A DNA stretch of 64,000 bases. Origin: Ferruginibacter paludis. GTDB lineage: Bacteria > Bacteroidota > Bacteroidia > Chitinophagales > Chitinophagaceae. Both the position numbers and the translations under genes were made by a program. Below are positions 63,929-64,000 of the stretch, piece by piece. Under the pieces are notes generated by a model. The model was not told the DNA's origin. It did not search any database and saw only the letters and a program-made list of their open reading frames with translations. The stretch is from contig NZ_JAUFQJ010000004.1 of assembly GCF_030409685.1 (NCBI RefSeq), forward strand, positions 124,001 to 188,000. The letters run 5' to 3'. The number at the start of each line of letters is the position of its first letter. Positions within the stretch are counted from its first letter, which is position 1.

Positions 63929-64000
63929 TTATCTGGCTATCAGTTTCATTACATAGCTGTACGTATATTTTTTATCCAGCATCCTGTATTGCTGATGTGG
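63929..64000 (-). CDS. C-terminal fragment of an unknown protein (cut by window edge)
   Basis: The last 23 residues and stop of a minus-strand gene: YRMLDKKYTYSYVMKLIAR. Too short to assign. The convergent hairpin just downstream supports that it is a real gene end. Confidence 0.4.
   Translation of the reverse strand, partial: PHQQYRMLDKKYTYSYVMKLIAR

Noticed and set aside
1..64000. tRNA, rRNA, insertion sequence or phage genes
   Set aside because: Looked for by eye on both strands; no cloverleaf, ribosomal segment, transposase, integrase or terminal repeats were recognised.

Overview
The window looks like a piece of a Bacteroidota chromosome, most likely from the class Chitinophagia. The reasons are a type IX secretion C-terminal sorting domain, RprY/Bacteroidota-style -7 promoter boxes (TAnnTTTG or TAACTTTA), near absence of Shine-Dalgarno sequences, lipoprotein and Tat-signal exported enzymes, and families typical of that group (DUF3500, TonB/MORN hybrid, CheB-CheR-PAS hybrids, TPR-bearing ECF sigma factor). 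The species assignment is inference. No rRNA, tRNA, insertion sequence, integrase or CRISPR array was seen.

Layout. 1-7.1 kb, mainly minus strand: small metabolic and unknown genes (VOC protein, methyltransferase, DUF3500, GNAT), a radical-SAM protein, a tandem family of PH-like membrane proteins with one decayed copy, and an arginase-family ureohydrolase. 7.3-10.4 kb, plus strand: cytochrome c maturation genes ccmE (Cys-type) and ccmF. 10.6-17.8 kb, minus strand: TonB-domain protein, exported GH13 glucosidase, an ECF42-like sigma factor with its YCII partner, and small enzymes. 18-26.5 kb: a 5'-nucleotidase split over two genes, TfoX-like protein, CDF and MgtE metal transporters, START protein, class III aminotransferase.

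26.7-33.3 kb is a hydrogen-oxidation locus: on the minus strand hyaA (small subunit, with the six-cysteine signature of oxygen-tolerant enzymes), a PH-domain gene lying between the two subunit genes, hyaB, cytochrome hyaC and protease hyaD; divergently, a small His-containing membrane protein gene and hypA-hypB-hypC. hypD, hypE and hypF are not in the window.

33.4-54.7 kb reads like an energy-limitation and stress block: thioredoxin, three tandem double-domain universal stress proteins, a PfkB kinase plus class I aldolase (F6P to triose phosphates), an adaptor/FtsX/ATPase ABC exporter, a PAS histidine kinase next to a receiver-CRP regulator, a DUF892 ferritin-like protein, PEBP and patatin proteins, and a GerW/DUF2953-like pair. 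Between the ABC exporter and the histidine kinase lie three tandem copies of a hairpin followed by a tiny basic reading frame, the least explained structure here.

54.8-64 kb: a frameshifted T9SS cargo pseudogene, a CheB-CheR-PAS hybrid followed by a PAS histidine kinase, a PKD-GH16 lipoprotein glucanase, and a fourth universal stress protein. Taken together the window couples H2 oxidation, cytochrome c assembly and a Usp/PfkB/aldolase module with several sensor proteins, consistent with survival under low oxygen or starvation; that functional link is inferred from gene content and shared promoter motifs, not shown directly.
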